Positions 54,465 through 64,000 of a stretch of DNA of 64,000 bases are shown piece by piece; position 1 is the first letter of the stretch; every line of letters begins with the position of its first letter. Below the pieces are notes generated by a model. That model was not told the DNA's origin and made no database searches. It saw only the letters and a list, made by a program, of their open reading frames with translations. A program made the position numbers and the translations under genes. This stretch comes from Alphaproteobacteria bacterium (GTDB lineage: Bacteria > Pseudomonadota > Alphaproteobacteria > Rhodobacterales > Rhodobacteraceae): positions 1-64,000 of the forward strand of contig JAUHWT010000021.1 of NCBI GenBank assembly GCA_030427145.1, read 5' to 3'.

Positions 54465-55418
54465 TTGGCGGACACAACATTTGGACCGAAAGGCTGGACC
54501 CCGGAGCGGCTCGGCGATCTGAGCGGCACAACCCATGTTATCACCGGAGCCAATGCGGGCGCAGGCTTTCAGGCCGCGCGGACGCTTTTGAGAAAGCATG
54601 CAAAGGTCGTGATGCTCAACCGTTCGGTTGGGAAATCCGAGGCGGCCATTGACGCGCTGAAGCAGGAATTCGGCGCGGGGGCTGATGTGAGCTTCATTCG
54701 CATGGACCTCGCTGTTCTGGACAGTGTCCGCACGGCAGCCAAAGAGGTCCTGAAGGCCGTCCCCCGTATCGATGCCCTTATCAACAACGGGGCCATCGCT
54801 CAGGTGCCTACGCGCAGGCTGACGGTTGATGGATTTGAAAGCCAGCTTGGCACGAACCATCTGGGACATTTTCTGCTCAATGGTCTGCTTTTTGACCGCA
54901 TCGCCGAAAGCGGGGGCAGGATCGTCGTTGTGGCGAGCCTCGGCTACAACATGGGACTGAAGACGATCAGGTTCGAGGACATGAACTGGGATGAGGGGTA
55001 TGGCGCGAATACGGCCTATTCGCAGTCCAAACTGGCCCAGATGATGTTCGCATATGAGCTGCAGGACAGGCTTGCCGCTGCCGGGCGCAACGATGTCGAG
55101 GTTTACGTGTGCCACCCCGGCTCTTCGGCGACGTCGCTCATTACCACGAGCGGCAGCCGCACGATGCGGTTCATCTGGTGGCTCATGACCAAAACCCCGA
55201 TGGTGCAGACCGCAGAGCAGGGCTCCCACCCGGAGGTTATGTGCGCGACCGAGGAGGCACTTACGGAGCAGCGGGCGCTCTATGGCCCGACAGGACGGTT
55301 GGAAGCGGTTGGGCCGGTCGGCAGGGGTACGCTGAACGCACACGCCCATGACAAGGCCGTCATGACGCGTCTCTGGGACGTGTCGGAAAAAGCTGTCGGG
55401 TTCGAGTGGAAACTCTGA
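54465..55418 (+). CDS. SDR-family oxidoreductase (retinol-dehydrogenase-like)
   Basis: About 317 residues with a TTG start at 54465 seven bases after AGGAG. THVITGANAGAGFQAARTLL is the NAD(P) loop, INNGAIAQ the NNxG motif, IVVVASLGYN the serine, and AYSQSKLAQMMFAYEL the YxxxK pair. The downstream AraC partner is divergent. Substrate unknown. A hairpin (AGCCCCG / CGGGGCT, 55467-55494) follows the stop. Confidence 0.88.
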   Translation: MADTTFGPKGWTPERLGDLSGTTHVITGANAGAGFQAARTLLRKHAKVVMLNRSVGKSEAAIDALKQEFGAGADVSFIRMDLAVLDSVRTAAKEVLKAVPRIDALINNGAIAQVPTRRLTVDGFESQLGTNHLGHFLLNGLLFDRIAESGGRIVVVASLGYNMGLKTIRFEDMNWDEGYGANTAYSQSKLAQMMFAYELQDRLAAAGRNDVEVYVCHPGSSATSLITTSGSRTMRFIWWLMTKTPMVQTAEQGSHPEVMCATEEALTEQRALYGPTGRLEAVGPVGRGTLNAHAHDKAVMTRLWDVSEKAVGFEWKL

Positions 55419-55572
55419 ACAGGAACGTCTGGCGGCAGCTTCCATAGAGGCGACTACTGGCGCAACAGCCCCGGGCAAACGGGAGCACGGGGCTGGATGT
55501 GGGTTGTCTCAGGTGAAACCCGTTCATCGGCATATTTTCTGACGAGCGTCTGTGCGTGTTGCGAGTTTTAAA

Positions 55573-55605
55573 TTGACGAATTCGTTCATGGATGCAATAA
55601 CGCAT
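55573..55605 (+). promoter_or_regulatory. Promoter and candidate GntR site before the second oligosaccharide operon
   Basis: TTGACG, 17 bases, AATAAC, with the dyad ATGC-AATAAC-GCAT (55592-55605) over the -10 region. A GntR gene closes the transport set downstream and could bind here. Confidence 0.45.
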
Positions 55606-55642
55606 ACATTACGGCATCAGATCGTTGGGGAGGACAACAAAT

Positions 55643-56971
55643 ATGCTCACATCCGTTTCGGGAACACGGAGGCTTTCCGGCCTCAGGACAGGTGCGGCAG
55701 TCGCCATGTCATTGGCCGTACTGGGCTTTTCCGGGCCGCAGGTGAACGCGCAGGAGATCGAATTCTGGTCGCAGGACTATGGCGATCTGATCGCCTGGCA
55801 GCGCACGATGGAGGAGTTCACCGATGAATTTGAGGCCGAGACGGGCATCAAGGTCAATTACGAGCAGGTCAACTGGTCGGTTGCCTTCAACCGCTGGCTG
55901 ACCGCGGCACAGGGCGGCGCGGCGCCGGACTGCGCCGACATGTTCTGGCTGCATTCCTTCTCGGCTATTGGTGGCGATCAGTATGGTCCGATGCCGATCA
56001 CGGAGTATCGTGATACATGGCCGACGCTGGAAGAGGATTTCTATGAGGGCTCGCTTCAGGACGTGAACTGGAGCGGCGATTTCTACGGCATCCCGTGGCG
56101 CGGTGACGTGCGTCCGCTGATCTATCGCACCGACCTGGCCGCCGAGGCGGGGCTTGAGGGCCCGCCGGAAACCTGGGATGAGCTGGTGGAATACGCGAAG
56201 GCCCTGACCGAGCGGGACGCAAACGGGAATGTCACCCGCTGGGGTCTGGCGCTTGGTCCGGACAATCCGAGCCAGAGCTATGTTCCGCTCTACTGGCAGG
56301 CCGGTGGCGACTTCATGACCGAGGACGGGCGCACGGCCACGATCGATAATGAGGCGACCCGCGTGGCGCTAAGCTTCATTCGCGACCTGGTCTGGGAGCA
56401 TGAGGTTCTCAGCCCCGATTTCATGGAGCGCGGCTACAGCGCGGAGGGTGACTTCCTCGCCGGGCAGCTTGGCATGATCGCCTCAACCCCCGGTCCGATC
56501 CCGCCGCAGCTCGCCGAGGATTATCCGGAAATGGATGGCAAGTGGGCACTGGGTGTTCCGGCTGCCGGACCGGAGGGGCGTGACGCCTATGCCGGCAGCG
56601 GATATTTCGGGGTTCTGCGCGGCACGGACAATGTCGAGGCCTGCGTGGACTGGATCAGCTTCCTGTCGCGTCCGGAAAACATGCAGCGTCTGAGCGAAGC
56701 GAGCGGCAATGTCAGCCCGATGCGTGAGGTGATGGCTTCCGATTACTGGAGCGACACCGAGTGGAAAGAGGTGATCAACGATACCCTCGAATACGCGCAC
56801 ACCTCGCAGCACCCGTCGCCGGTGTGGAATGCCCTGGTGTCTCCGGAGCCGGGCGCGGTCATCTATGACATGGTGTATCGCGCGGTCATCCAGCAGGAGG
56901 ATCTGGATACCGTGATTGCGGAATCGCAGGAGCGCATGCAGGCTGAGATGGATCGCGCGTTCAGCGACTGA
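55643..56971 (+). CDS. Extracellular oligosaccharide-binding protein
   Basis: About 442 residues from the ATG at 55643 after GGGGAGG. Signal region GAAVAMSLAVLGFSGPQVNA. EIEFWSQDYGDLIAWQRTME, DCADMFWLHSFSA, YGIPWRGDVRPLIYRTDLA and AGSGYFGVLRGTDNVEACVD match cluster-type sugar-binding proteins. Tryptophan-rich ligand areas suggest an oligosaccharide. It feeds the two permeases that follow. Confidence 0.9.
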   Translation: MLTSVSGTRRLSGLRTGAAVAMSLAVLGFSGPQVNAQEIEFWSQDYGDLIAWQRTMEEFTDEFEAETGIKVNYEQVNWSVAFNRWLTAAQGGAAPDCADMFWLHSFSAIGGDQYGPMPITEYRDTWPTLEEDFYEGSLQDVNWSGDFYGIPWRGDVRPLIYRTDLAAEAGLEGPPETWDELVEYAKALTERDANGNVTRWGLALGPDNPSQSYVPLYWQAGGDFMTEDGRTATIDNEATRVALSFIRDLVWEHEVLSPDFMERGYSAEGDFLAGQLGMIASTPGPIPPQLAEDYPEMDGKWALGVPAAGPEGRDAYAGSGYFGVLRGTDNVEACVDWISFLSRPENMQRLSEASGNVSPMREVMASDYWSDTEWKEVINDTLEYAHTSQHPSPVWNALVSPEPGAVIYDMVYRAVIQQEDLDTVIAESQERMQAEMDRAFSD

Positions 56972-57068
56972 TCAACGACCGGCGGCCCTTCCGTTACGCA
57001 CGGCAGGGTCGCACGTCACATATCCAGCCCCCGTCCACCAATTTCCATACCGTTGAAGGGTCCACTCG

Positions 57069-57971
57069 ATGGAACGAAAAAGGCGTTGGTTCTGCTTTTT
57101 CATGGTGCTGCCCGCGATCCTGTTTACGGTCGTGCTTGGTCTGATCCCGATGTTCACCTCGCTGGGGTGGAGTTTTCTGGAATACGACCTGATGCGCGTC
57201 CAGGAGCATGGCACGCCCTTTGTGGGGCTTGAGAATTACCGGACGGTTCTGAACGACGGGCGGTTTTTGCGGTCGATCAGCAATACGTTCGTGATGACCG
57301 GTCTGGTGGTGGTGGTTGCCATCGCGCTTGGCCTGGTCCTCGCACATGTGATGAAGGCCGAATACCGGGGCAGGGCCATCGTGCGGGTTCTGATCTGTGC
57401 GCCCTGGTTCGTGCCACCGGTGGTGGCCGCCGCGATCTGGGCCTGGCTGCTGAACGCGGACCGGAGCCCGATCAATTCGGCGCTGATGGATGCGGGCATC
57501 ATCGAGTCCAACATCCGCTTTCTAACCGACAGTTCGACCTGGGGGCCGTTCTCCATCCCGCTTCTGTCCGTGACCGCGGTCCGGATCTGGAACGGTCTGC
57601 CGTTCATCGTGATCTTCATTCTTGCCGGGATGCAGTCGATCCCGCGTGATCTCTATGAGGCCGTTGATGTGGATGGCGGCAACCTTTGGAGCAAGTTCCG
57701 GCACGTGACGCTGCCTCTGCTAAGGCCGATCCTGGGTGTTCTGATCATGCTGCTGCTGATCACCGGTATCGGGCATTTCGAGATCAACTACATCATGACC
57801 GGCGGCGGTCCGCAGGACATGACCAACGTGATGGCGGTATATTCCTACCTTCAGGCGTTCAACTTCTTTCGCTTTGACCTCGCGTCGGCGGCGGGCGGGC
57901 TGATCCTGCTGATCACCGCGGCGATCTGTTTCTTTTACATCCGCACGCAGCTGCGCAACGAGGACCGGTGA
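57069..57971 (+). CDS. Sugar ABC transporter permease (MalF-like)
   Basis: 300 residues with hydrophobic helices and the EAA loop PRDLYEAVDVDGGNLWSKFR near residue 200. The stop overlaps the start of the next permease gene by one base (TGATG), so they are coupled. Confidence 0.9.
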   Translation: MERKRRWFCFFMVLPAILFTVVLGLIPMFTSLGWSFLEYDLMRVQEHGTPFVGLENYRTVLNDGRFLRSISNTFVMTGLVVVVAIALGLVLAHVMKAEYRGRAIVRVLICAPWFVPPVVAAAIWAWLLNADRSPINSALMDAGIIESNIRFLTDSSTWGPFSIPLLSVTAVRIWNGLPFIVIFILAGMQSIPRDLYEAVDVDGGNLWSKFRHVTLPLLRPILGVLIMLLLITGIGHFEINYIMTGGGPQDMTNVMAVYSYLQAFNFFRFDLASAAGGLILLITAAICFFYIRTQLRNEDR

Positions 57972-58885
57972 TGACCACGACCACCACAGAGCACATGCCC
58001 CGCGCGACCGGTAGACGGAGCGGTCGCAAGGGCGGCTTCGCGCGCAGCAGGAATGCGGACCGGCTGACGCGGGCAATCGTCATCGTTGTGACAGTTCTGG
58101 CGCTCGTCTACATCCTTTTGCCGGTCTACTGGATGGTGAAAAGCTCGTTTCAGACGAATGCGGATATCCGGGCTTTGCCGCCGCACTGGTATCCGCATGA
58201 GTTCACCATTCAGGCCTATCTGGACATGACCTATGTCATTCCGATCTGGCGCTATATCCTGAACTCGATCTATGTGGCCGCGGCCGCCGCAATCCTGTCG
58301 ACGCTGATCGGGTGCAGTGCGGCCTATGTTCTGGCGCGGTTCCGCTTCCCGGGCATGACGCTGTGCCTCGTGGCGATCCTTGCCACGCAGCTGATCCCGC
58401 CGATCACACGGGCCTTTCCGCTTTATTCCGCGATCCAGTCGGCGGGCCTCCTGAACAGCTATACCGGGATTATCATCGCCTATGCCGGTTTCTCGCTGCC
58501 GTTCTGCGTGATGCTGCTGCGCGGGTATTTCATGAACAACTGCCCGCCGGATCTGGAGGAGGCGGCGCTGGTCGACGGGTGTTCCTATTTCAGTGCGTTC
58601 TGGCGGATCATTCTGCCGATCTCACTGCCTGGGCTGGCGGCCGTGACGATCTTTACCTTCCTGAACGCATGGAACGATTTCCTGTGGGCCTCGCTTCTGC
58701 TGAACCAGGGGGACATGAAAACGGTGCAGGTCGGTATCGGTGACTTCTCGGGTGAGGGGGGCAACGTGCGCTACATCAGCATGTTCATGGCGGCCTGCGT
58801 CACGGCGACGATCCCGGCGCTGATCATGTTCCTGTTTGTCCAGCGCTGGCTCGTGTCCGGGCTGACCGCGGGCTCCGTCAAATAG
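57971..58885 (+). CDS. Sugar ABC transporter permease (MalG-like)
   Basis: 304 residues. A long polar N-terminus (TTTTTEHMPRATGRRSGRKG) precedes the helices; EAA loop PPDLEEAALVDGCSYFSAFW. A GTG just upstream at 57968 is an alternative start. Second membrane subunit of the importer. Confidence 0.9.
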   Translation: MTTTTTEHMPRATGRRSGRKGGFARSRNADRLTRAIVIVVTVLALVYILLPVYWMVKSSFQTNADIRALPPHWYPHEFTIQAYLDMTYVIPIWRYILNSIYVAAAAAILSTLIGCSAAYVLARFRFPGMTLCLVAILATQLIPPITRAFPLYSAIQSAGLLNSYTGIIIAYAGFSLPFCVMLLRGYFMNNCPPDLEEAALVDGCSYFSAFWRIILPISLPGLAAVTIFTFLNAWNDFLWASLLLNQGDMKTVQVGIGDFSGEGGNVRYISMFMAACVTATIPALIMFLFVQRWLVSGLTAGSVK

Positions 58886-58911
58886 CCGTCTCATACTAAA
58901 GGAATACCGGA

Positions 58912-60000
<1,089 letters not shown>

Positions 60001-60003
60001 GAA

Positions 60004-60720
60004 ATGCGGAGCGATGGGGTCATGACCAAAGCCACGACGAAGGCCGAGAAGCGCCCGGCGGCGAAGCCAACCCAGGCCGAATATGCGCATGCGGAGCTCA
60101 AACGCATGATGCTCGACGGGACGCTGCCTTTCGGGACGCAGATGCTGGAGTCCGAGGCTGCCGAGCGCCTGAAGATCAGCCGCACGCCGATCCGGGAGGC
60201 GATGATCCTGTTGCAGCAGGAGGGTATGGTCGAGTTGCGGCCGCGCCACGGAATGAGGGTCCTGCCGGTTTCAGCCGACGACATGCGCGATATTTACGAC
60301 GTTCTTACCGCGCTGGAGGGCAAGGCGGCCGAACTGCTGGCGGAGCGCAGGCTGAGCCACGACGAACTGGACGGGCTGTGGGATGCGGTTGAGCAGATGG
60401 AGGCCGCGCTGGCGGCGAACGAACTGGCTGACTGGGCCGAGGCGGATGATCTGTTCCACCTGCGGCTGATTGACCTGACGCGGAACAAACGGCTGATCGG
60501 GATGGTCAACCAGTTGCGCGCCCAGGCGCACCGTGCCCGGATGGCGACGCTGTTTCTGCGGCCGCGGCCAACGGAGTCGAACCGTGAACACCGGGCCCTG
60601 GTCGATGCCATCGCCAGCGGCGACCCGGCGGAGGCGCGCCGGATGCATGAGGAGCACCGGACCCGGGCCAAGGAACTGCTGGTGAACATTCTGCGCAGCC
60701 TGGGCGGCGCGCAGATGTAG
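60004..60720 (+). CDS. GntR-family (FCD) transcriptional regulator
   Basis: 238 residues; an ATG at 60022 is an alternative start. Winged helix: HAELKRMMLDGTLPFGTQML, ESEAAERLKISRTPIREAMI, and the FCD domain with WAEADDLFHLRLIDLTRN and NREHRALVDAIASGDPAEAR. It lies inside the operon and probably represses it in the absence of the sugar. Confidence 0.9.
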   Translation: MRSDGVMTKATTKAEKRPAAKPTQAEYAHAELKRMMLDGTLPFGTQMLESEAAERLKISRTPIREAMILLQQEGMVELRPRHGMRVLPVSADDMRDIYDVLTALEGKAAELLAERRLSHDELDGLWDAVEQMEAALAANELADWAEADDLFHLRLIDLTRNKRLIGMVNQLRAQAHRARMATLFLRPRPTESNREHRALVDAIASGDPAEARRMHEEHRTRAKELLVNILRSLGGAQM

Positions 60721-60822
60721 CCCCGACACCCAGAATAAACGGACAAGGTTCGCCAATACCGGCGTGCCATGCGTGGAAACAATGCATTCGCTACCGGGTG
60801 CGTTGAAAAGGAGGAAGCACAG

Positions 60823-61845
60823 ATGTCAACCAAAGTGGAAATTCAGGGAGAGGGCTTCCTGATCAACGGAACCCCGACCTATGAGGGTCGTGAGTGGCAC
60901 GGGAAGAAAATCGAGGGCCTGCTGCTGAACACGCGGATGGTGCAGGGAATTTTCGACGATGTGAACCCGGACACGGTTCAGCAGTTCGCCTATCCCGATA
61001 CCGGGGTGTGGGATGCGGACCGCAACACCTCCGAGTTTATCGACATGCTGCCGACCTATAAGGCGCATGGTGTTCTGGCCTTTGACATCAACCTGCAGGG
61101 CGGCAGCCCCTATGGTTATTCGACCGACCAGCCCTGGATCAACTCGGCCTTTGAGAGCGACGGATCGCTGCGTCCGGCCTTCATGAATCGGCTGGCCCGC
61201 GTGCTGAAGGCTGCGGATGAGCTGGGCATGGTTGTGATTGTTGGTCTGTTCTACTTCGGTCAGGAGAAGGTTTTCGAGGGCAACGAGGATGCCGTTCGCA
61301 AGGCCGTCGACAATGCGGTCGAATGGCTGCTGGCGACCGGTCATGAGAACCTGCTGCTTGAGATCAACAACGAGTGCAACATCCGCTATGAACTGCCGGT
61401 GATGCGGCCGGAAGGTGTGCATGAGCTGATCGAGCGGGCCAGGGCCATCACGCTGGATGGGCGGCGTCTGCTGGTTGGAACGAGTTATGGCGGGGGTACG
61501 ATCCCGGGATCGAACGTCGCCCGTGTCAGTGACTTCATGCTGATCCACGGTAACGCCCAGGAAGACCCCAACATCATCCGCGAGATGGTCAAAAAGACAC
61601 GCCAGGTGGAGGGCTACACGCCGAAGCCGATCCTGTTCAATGAGGACGATCATTTCGATTTCGACCGGCCCGATAACAACTTCATCGCGGCGGTGGGCGA
61701 GTATGCCTCATGGGGGTATTTCGATTACCGGATGAAGGGCGAGACCTTCGAGCAGGGCTATCAGAGCGTACCCGTGAACTGGGGCATCAGCTCGGCACGG
61801 AAGCGCGGCTTCTTTGGGCTGGCGAAGGAAATTTCGGGCTACTGA
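60823..61845 (+). CDS. Cytoplasmic glycoside-hydrolase-like protein of unassigned family
   Basis: 340 residues after a strong AAAAGGAGG. No signal peptide. The sequence reads as a TIM barrel: GVLAFDINLQGGSPYGYS, MVVIVGLFYFGQEKVF, LLLEINNECNIRYE with Glu184 as probable acid/base, VSDFMLIHGNAQED, and PILFNEDDHFDF with Glu274 as probable nucleophile. The two-Glu layout is that of clan GH-A enzymes such as GH5, but I cannot place it in a numbered family. It presumably acts on the sugar brought in by the adjacent importer. Confidence 0.65.
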   Translation: MSTKVEIQGEGFLINGTPTYEGREWHGKKIEGLLLNTRMVQGIFDDVNPDTVQQFAYPDTGVWDADRNTSEFIDMLPTYKAHGVLAFDINLQGGSPYGYSTDQPWINSAFESDGSLRPAFMNRLARVLKAADELGMVVIVGLFYFGQEKVFEGNEDAVRKAVDNAVEWLLATGHENLLLEINNECNIRYELPVMRPEGVHELIERARAITLDGRRLLVGTSYGGGTIPGSNVARVSDFMLIHGNAQEDPNIIREMVKKTRQVEGYTPKPILFNEDDHFDFDRPDNNFIAAVGEYASWGYFDYRMKGETFEQGYQSVPVNWGISSARKRGFFGLAKEISGY

Positions 61846-61958
61846 GACGGAGGATTACTGGGAGGCGACCTGTCGTCGTGACGTCGGCTCCTTCAGTGGG
61901 GCTTCAACATTCGATGGCACCTCTTATTATCTTCCGGAAATCCCGCTTTTGAAATTGG

Positions 61959-61996
61959 CCGGTCGCGCCCCTGGGGTGCGGCCGGTCTGACTTTTT
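61959..61996 (+). terminator. Intrinsic terminator of the second oligosaccharide operon
   Basis: Stem of about 12 bases (CCGGTCGCGCCC / GGGTGCGGCCGG-type, two G-U pairs) with a tight loop, then TCTGACTTTTTG. Placed 110 bases after the hydrolase stop. Confidence 0.75.
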
Positions 61997-62007
61997 GTGC
62001 GCGCCAA

Positions 62008-62020
62008 ATCGTGACACGAT
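62008..62020. promoter_or_regulatory. Perfect palindrome before the molybdenum hydroxylase genes
   Basis: ATCGTGACACGAT, perfect around a central A, 124 bases before the small-subunit start and just after the preceding terminator. A candidate operator for an unseen regulator. Confidence 0.4.
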
Positions 62021-62143
62021 CCTTATTGGCATTCGTGCTAAAAAATCCCACACAACCGGTCTGTGAAACAGGTGATGCCCCGCCGGGATCACCACTGACC
62101 GAACGCGATGACGTCCAGCAAGGCGCGCATAGGGAGAGAAAGC

Positions 62144-62608
62144 ATGACACGGGAACTGAAAGTCAACGGGGAGACCCGCACCGTTGAGGCGGAGGACGGG
62201 ACGCCGCTGCTCTGGGTTATTCGCGACGAACTGAAGATGACGGGAACCAAGTTCGGCTGCGGTGTCGCGGCCTGTGGAGCCTGTACCGTTCATCTGGACG
62301 GGGCGCCCGTGCGGTCCTGTCAGACCTATATTGAGGATGTGGCCGACAGCGAGATCCGCACCATCGAGGCGATGGAGACGGACCGCATTGGCACGGCCGT
62401 GCAGCAGGCCTGGACCGAGCTTGACGTGGTGCAGTGCGGCTACTGCCAGTCGGGGCAGATCATGTCAGCTGTTGGTCTGCTGGCGGAGAACCCTAAGCCA
62501 AGCGTTGAGGACATTGACGGCTACATGTGGGGCAATGCCTGCCGCTGTGCCACCTACCAGCGCATTCGCGCCGGTGTTCTGCGTGCATCCGAGATCCTGG
62601 AGGGCTGA
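62144..62608 (+). CDS. Molybdenum hydroxylase small subunit, 2Fe-2S (isoquinoline 1-oxidoreductase alpha type)
   Basis: About 154 residues from the ATG at 62144. Plant-type cluster GCGVAACGACTVHLDG near residue 40 and the second cluster VVQCGYCQSGQIM with NACRCATYQRIR. No signal peptide; it is normally exported with its Tat-bearing partner. It passes electrons from the molybdopterin subunit. The large subunit starts four bases later. Confidence 0.92.
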   Translation: MTRELKVNGETRTVEAEDGTPLLWVIRDELKMTGTKFGCGVAACGACTVHLDGAPVRSCQTYIEDVADSEIRTIEAMETDRIGTAVQQAWTELDVVQCGYCQSGQIMSAVGLLAENPKPSVEDIDGYMWGNACRCATYQRIRAGVLRASEILEG

Positions 62609-62611
62609 GCC

Positions 62612-64000
62612 ATGAACATTTCCACCTCCCGCCGCGGATTTTTGCAGGGTGCGGCTGCGACCGCTGCCGTTCTTTATGTGGGTGCGCGTTCCGATGGTGC
62701 CCTGGCCGCGTCGTCCGACAGCACTGATCTCAATCCGTTCGTGCGCATTGGCGCGGATGGTCACGTGACCGCCATCGTGAAGCATTTCGAAATGGGGCAG
62801 GGGCCGTCCACGGGTCTGACCACGCTGATCGCCGAGGAGCTTGGCGTGACCATGGACCAGATTGACTACGAGTTCGCGCCGTCCAATCCGCAGGTCTACA
62901 ACAACACGCTGTTTGGTGCGTTCCAGGGTACGGGCGGATCAACCGCCATGGCCAACAGCTATTCGCAGTACCGCACCGCAGGGGCTGCGGCGCGTGAGAT
63001 GCTGATTGAAGCCGCGGCAGCGGAGTGGGGTGTCGATGCGGCGGAGCTCGACATTGTCGCCGGTGAGATTACCGGGGCGGGTCAGGCCGCGCCGCTGGCG
63101 GGATTTGTTGCCGCGGCCACGGCGCTGGAGGCGCCCGCTGAGCCCCGGCTGCGGACGCCGGAGGAATGGCGGCTGATTGGGCAGGACGGCGCGGTGCGGC
63201 GGAAGGACACGCCGGTCAAGATCAACGGCAGCGGTGTGTTTGCCATGGATCTGCAGTTCGACAACCAGTTGGTCGTGGTTATTGCCCGTGCCCCGCGGCG
63301 TGGTGCAACCGTCGCCGGGTTCGATGCGTCGGATGCCGAGGGCATGAACGGGTTCGTTATGGCGCAGACCCTGCCCGATGCCTCGGGTGTGGCGGTCTAT
63401 GCGGAGACGACCTGGGCTGCGATCAGCGCGCGGGACATGCTGGCGGTGGAGTGGGACTTTTCCGCCGCTGAGGACCGCTCGTCGGATCAGATCAGGGAAG
63501 AACTGATTGCCGGGGTGAATGGCCCGAGCACCTATGAGACGCGGGGCGACCAGTCGGAGACGGCGGCGGCTGTGGATGGTGCGGCGACGGTCATAGATAA
63601 AACGTTCTATTTCCCGTTGCTCGCCCATGCGCCGATGGAGCCGCTGACCTGTACCATTGAACCGCTGGATGATGGCGGTGTGGTCCTGCATGACGGGGCG
63701 CAGTTCCCGACGTTTGGGCACATGACGCTGAGCCAGGTGCTCGAGTTGCCGATGGAAAAGGTTCAGGTCAAAACGGTGCTGGCCGGGGGGTCCTTCGGGC
63801 GCCGGGCCAATCCGACGGCGGATTACAATCTCGAATGCGCCATGGCTTTTGCGATGACCGACCGGACCCGCCCGGTCAAGCTGGTCTGGACCCGCGAGGA
63901 CGACATCAGGCGCGGATACTACCGCCCGGCCTTTGCCCATCGCGTGCGGGTGGGGCTGGATGAAAACGGTGCCATTGTCGGCTGGGATCACCGCATTGCG
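62612..64000 (+). CDS. Molybdenum hydroxylase large subunit (isoquinoline 1-oxidoreductase beta type), cut by window end
   Basis: 463 codons are present and the frame is still open at 64000. N-terminal twin-arginine signal: TSRRGFLQGAAATAAVLYVG. Molybdopterin-binding features: AIVKHFEMGQGPSTGLTTLI, APSNPQVYNNTLFGAFQGTG, ARAPRRGATVAGF, LLAHAPMEPLTC, VLAGGSFGRRANPTADYNLE and WTREDDIRRGYYRPA. Family members oxidise aldehydes or N-heterocycles in the periplasm. The substrate here is unknown. Confidence 0.9.
   Translation, partial: MNISTSRRGFLQGAAATAAVLYVGARSDGALAASSDSTDLNPFVRIGADGHVTAIVKHFEMGQGPSTGLTTLIAEELGVTMDQIDYEFAPSNPQVYNNTLFGAFQGTGGSTAMANSYSQYRTAGAAAREMLIEAAAAEWGVDAAELDIVAGEITGAGQAAPLAGFVAAATALEAPAEPRLRTPEEWRLIGQDGAVRRKDTPVKINGSGVFAMDLQFDNQLVVVIARAPRRGATVAGFDASDAEGMNGFVMAQTLPDASGVAVYAETTWAAISARDMLAVEWDFSAAEDRSSDQIREELIAGVNGPSTYETRGDQSETAAAVDGAATVIDKTFYFPLLAHAPMEPLTCTIEPLDDGGVVLHDGAQFPTFGHMTLSQVLELPMEKVQVKTVLAGGSFGRRANPTADYNLECAMAFAMTDRTRPVKLVWTREDDIRRGYYRPAFAHRVRVGLDENGAIVGWDHRIA

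Noticed and set aside
54120..55478. 452-residue minus frame opposite the SDR gene
   Set aside because: The plus-strand SDR has all catalytic motifs; this frame has none and also runs into the AraC gene.

Overview
The window is a piece of an alphaproteobacterial plasmid or chromid, most likely from the Rhodobacterales (Roseobacter group). The main reason is a complete repABC cassette at 45.8-49.5 kb: repA and repB overlapping by ATGA, a counter-transcribed RNA in the repB-repC gap, and two perfect copies of a 16-bp parS palindrome just past repC. GC-rich coding sequence, sugar ABC transporters and the general family content agree. I found no tRNA, rRNA, CRISPR array or phage structural genes.

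Layout. 0-16.4 kb is a decaying accessory zone. It holds the edge of an IS3-family element, a frameshifted unknown gene, a DUF3047 protein, an iron-type ABC ATPase with a frameshift facing a two-domain permease, an NmrA fragment joined to an integrase relic, and a block of intact genes (VTT membrane protein, methyltransferase, sulfotransferase-like protein, cupin, winged-helix/TPR regulator). It also holds a dienelactone hydrolase with four in-frame stops, a second integrase relic, a large TPR-like orphan protein, cutC and transposase scraps. 16.4-23.6 kb is one leftward operon for uptake and oxidation of a galactose- or arabinose-like sugar: galactonate-dehydratase-like enzyme, SDR dehydrogenase, AraF/RbsC-type ABC transporter, FadR-type repressor, aldose 1-epimerase. 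23.6-26.9 kb is an unusual leftward cluster encoding a secreted Cys-repeat protein, a transglutaminase-like protein and small conserved proteins. An RhlE-like helicase and a divergent cold-shock protein follow.

30.3-34.2 kb carries a helix-turn-helix gene and two overlapping tyrosine recombinase genes, probably the core of an integrative element. 34.7-41.5 kb is an arabinoside operon: a long ArsR-type regulator, a GH51 arabinofuranosidase and a full ABC importer. 41.6-45.4 kb has a LysR regulator divergent from an MFS transporter, with an aldo/keto reductase and a DJ-1-type protein. After repABC, 50-55.4 kb contains redox and detoxification genes: an exported isochorismatase-like hydrolase, a YHS protein, an azoreductase, a quinone-oxidoreductase-like enzyme, an AraC regulator and an SDR. 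55.6-61.9 kb is a second oligosaccharide operon with ABC importer, GntR repressor and an unclassified TIM-barrel-like hydrolase. The window ends inside an isoquinoline-1-oxidoreductase-type molybdenum hydroxylase (small subunit complete, large subunit cut at the edge).

Together the replicon looks like a carbohydrate-scavenging accessory plasmid with three sugar importers, each linked to its own enzyme and regulator, and a mobile, pseudogene-rich flank. All functions are inferred from reading the sequence; no database search was run.
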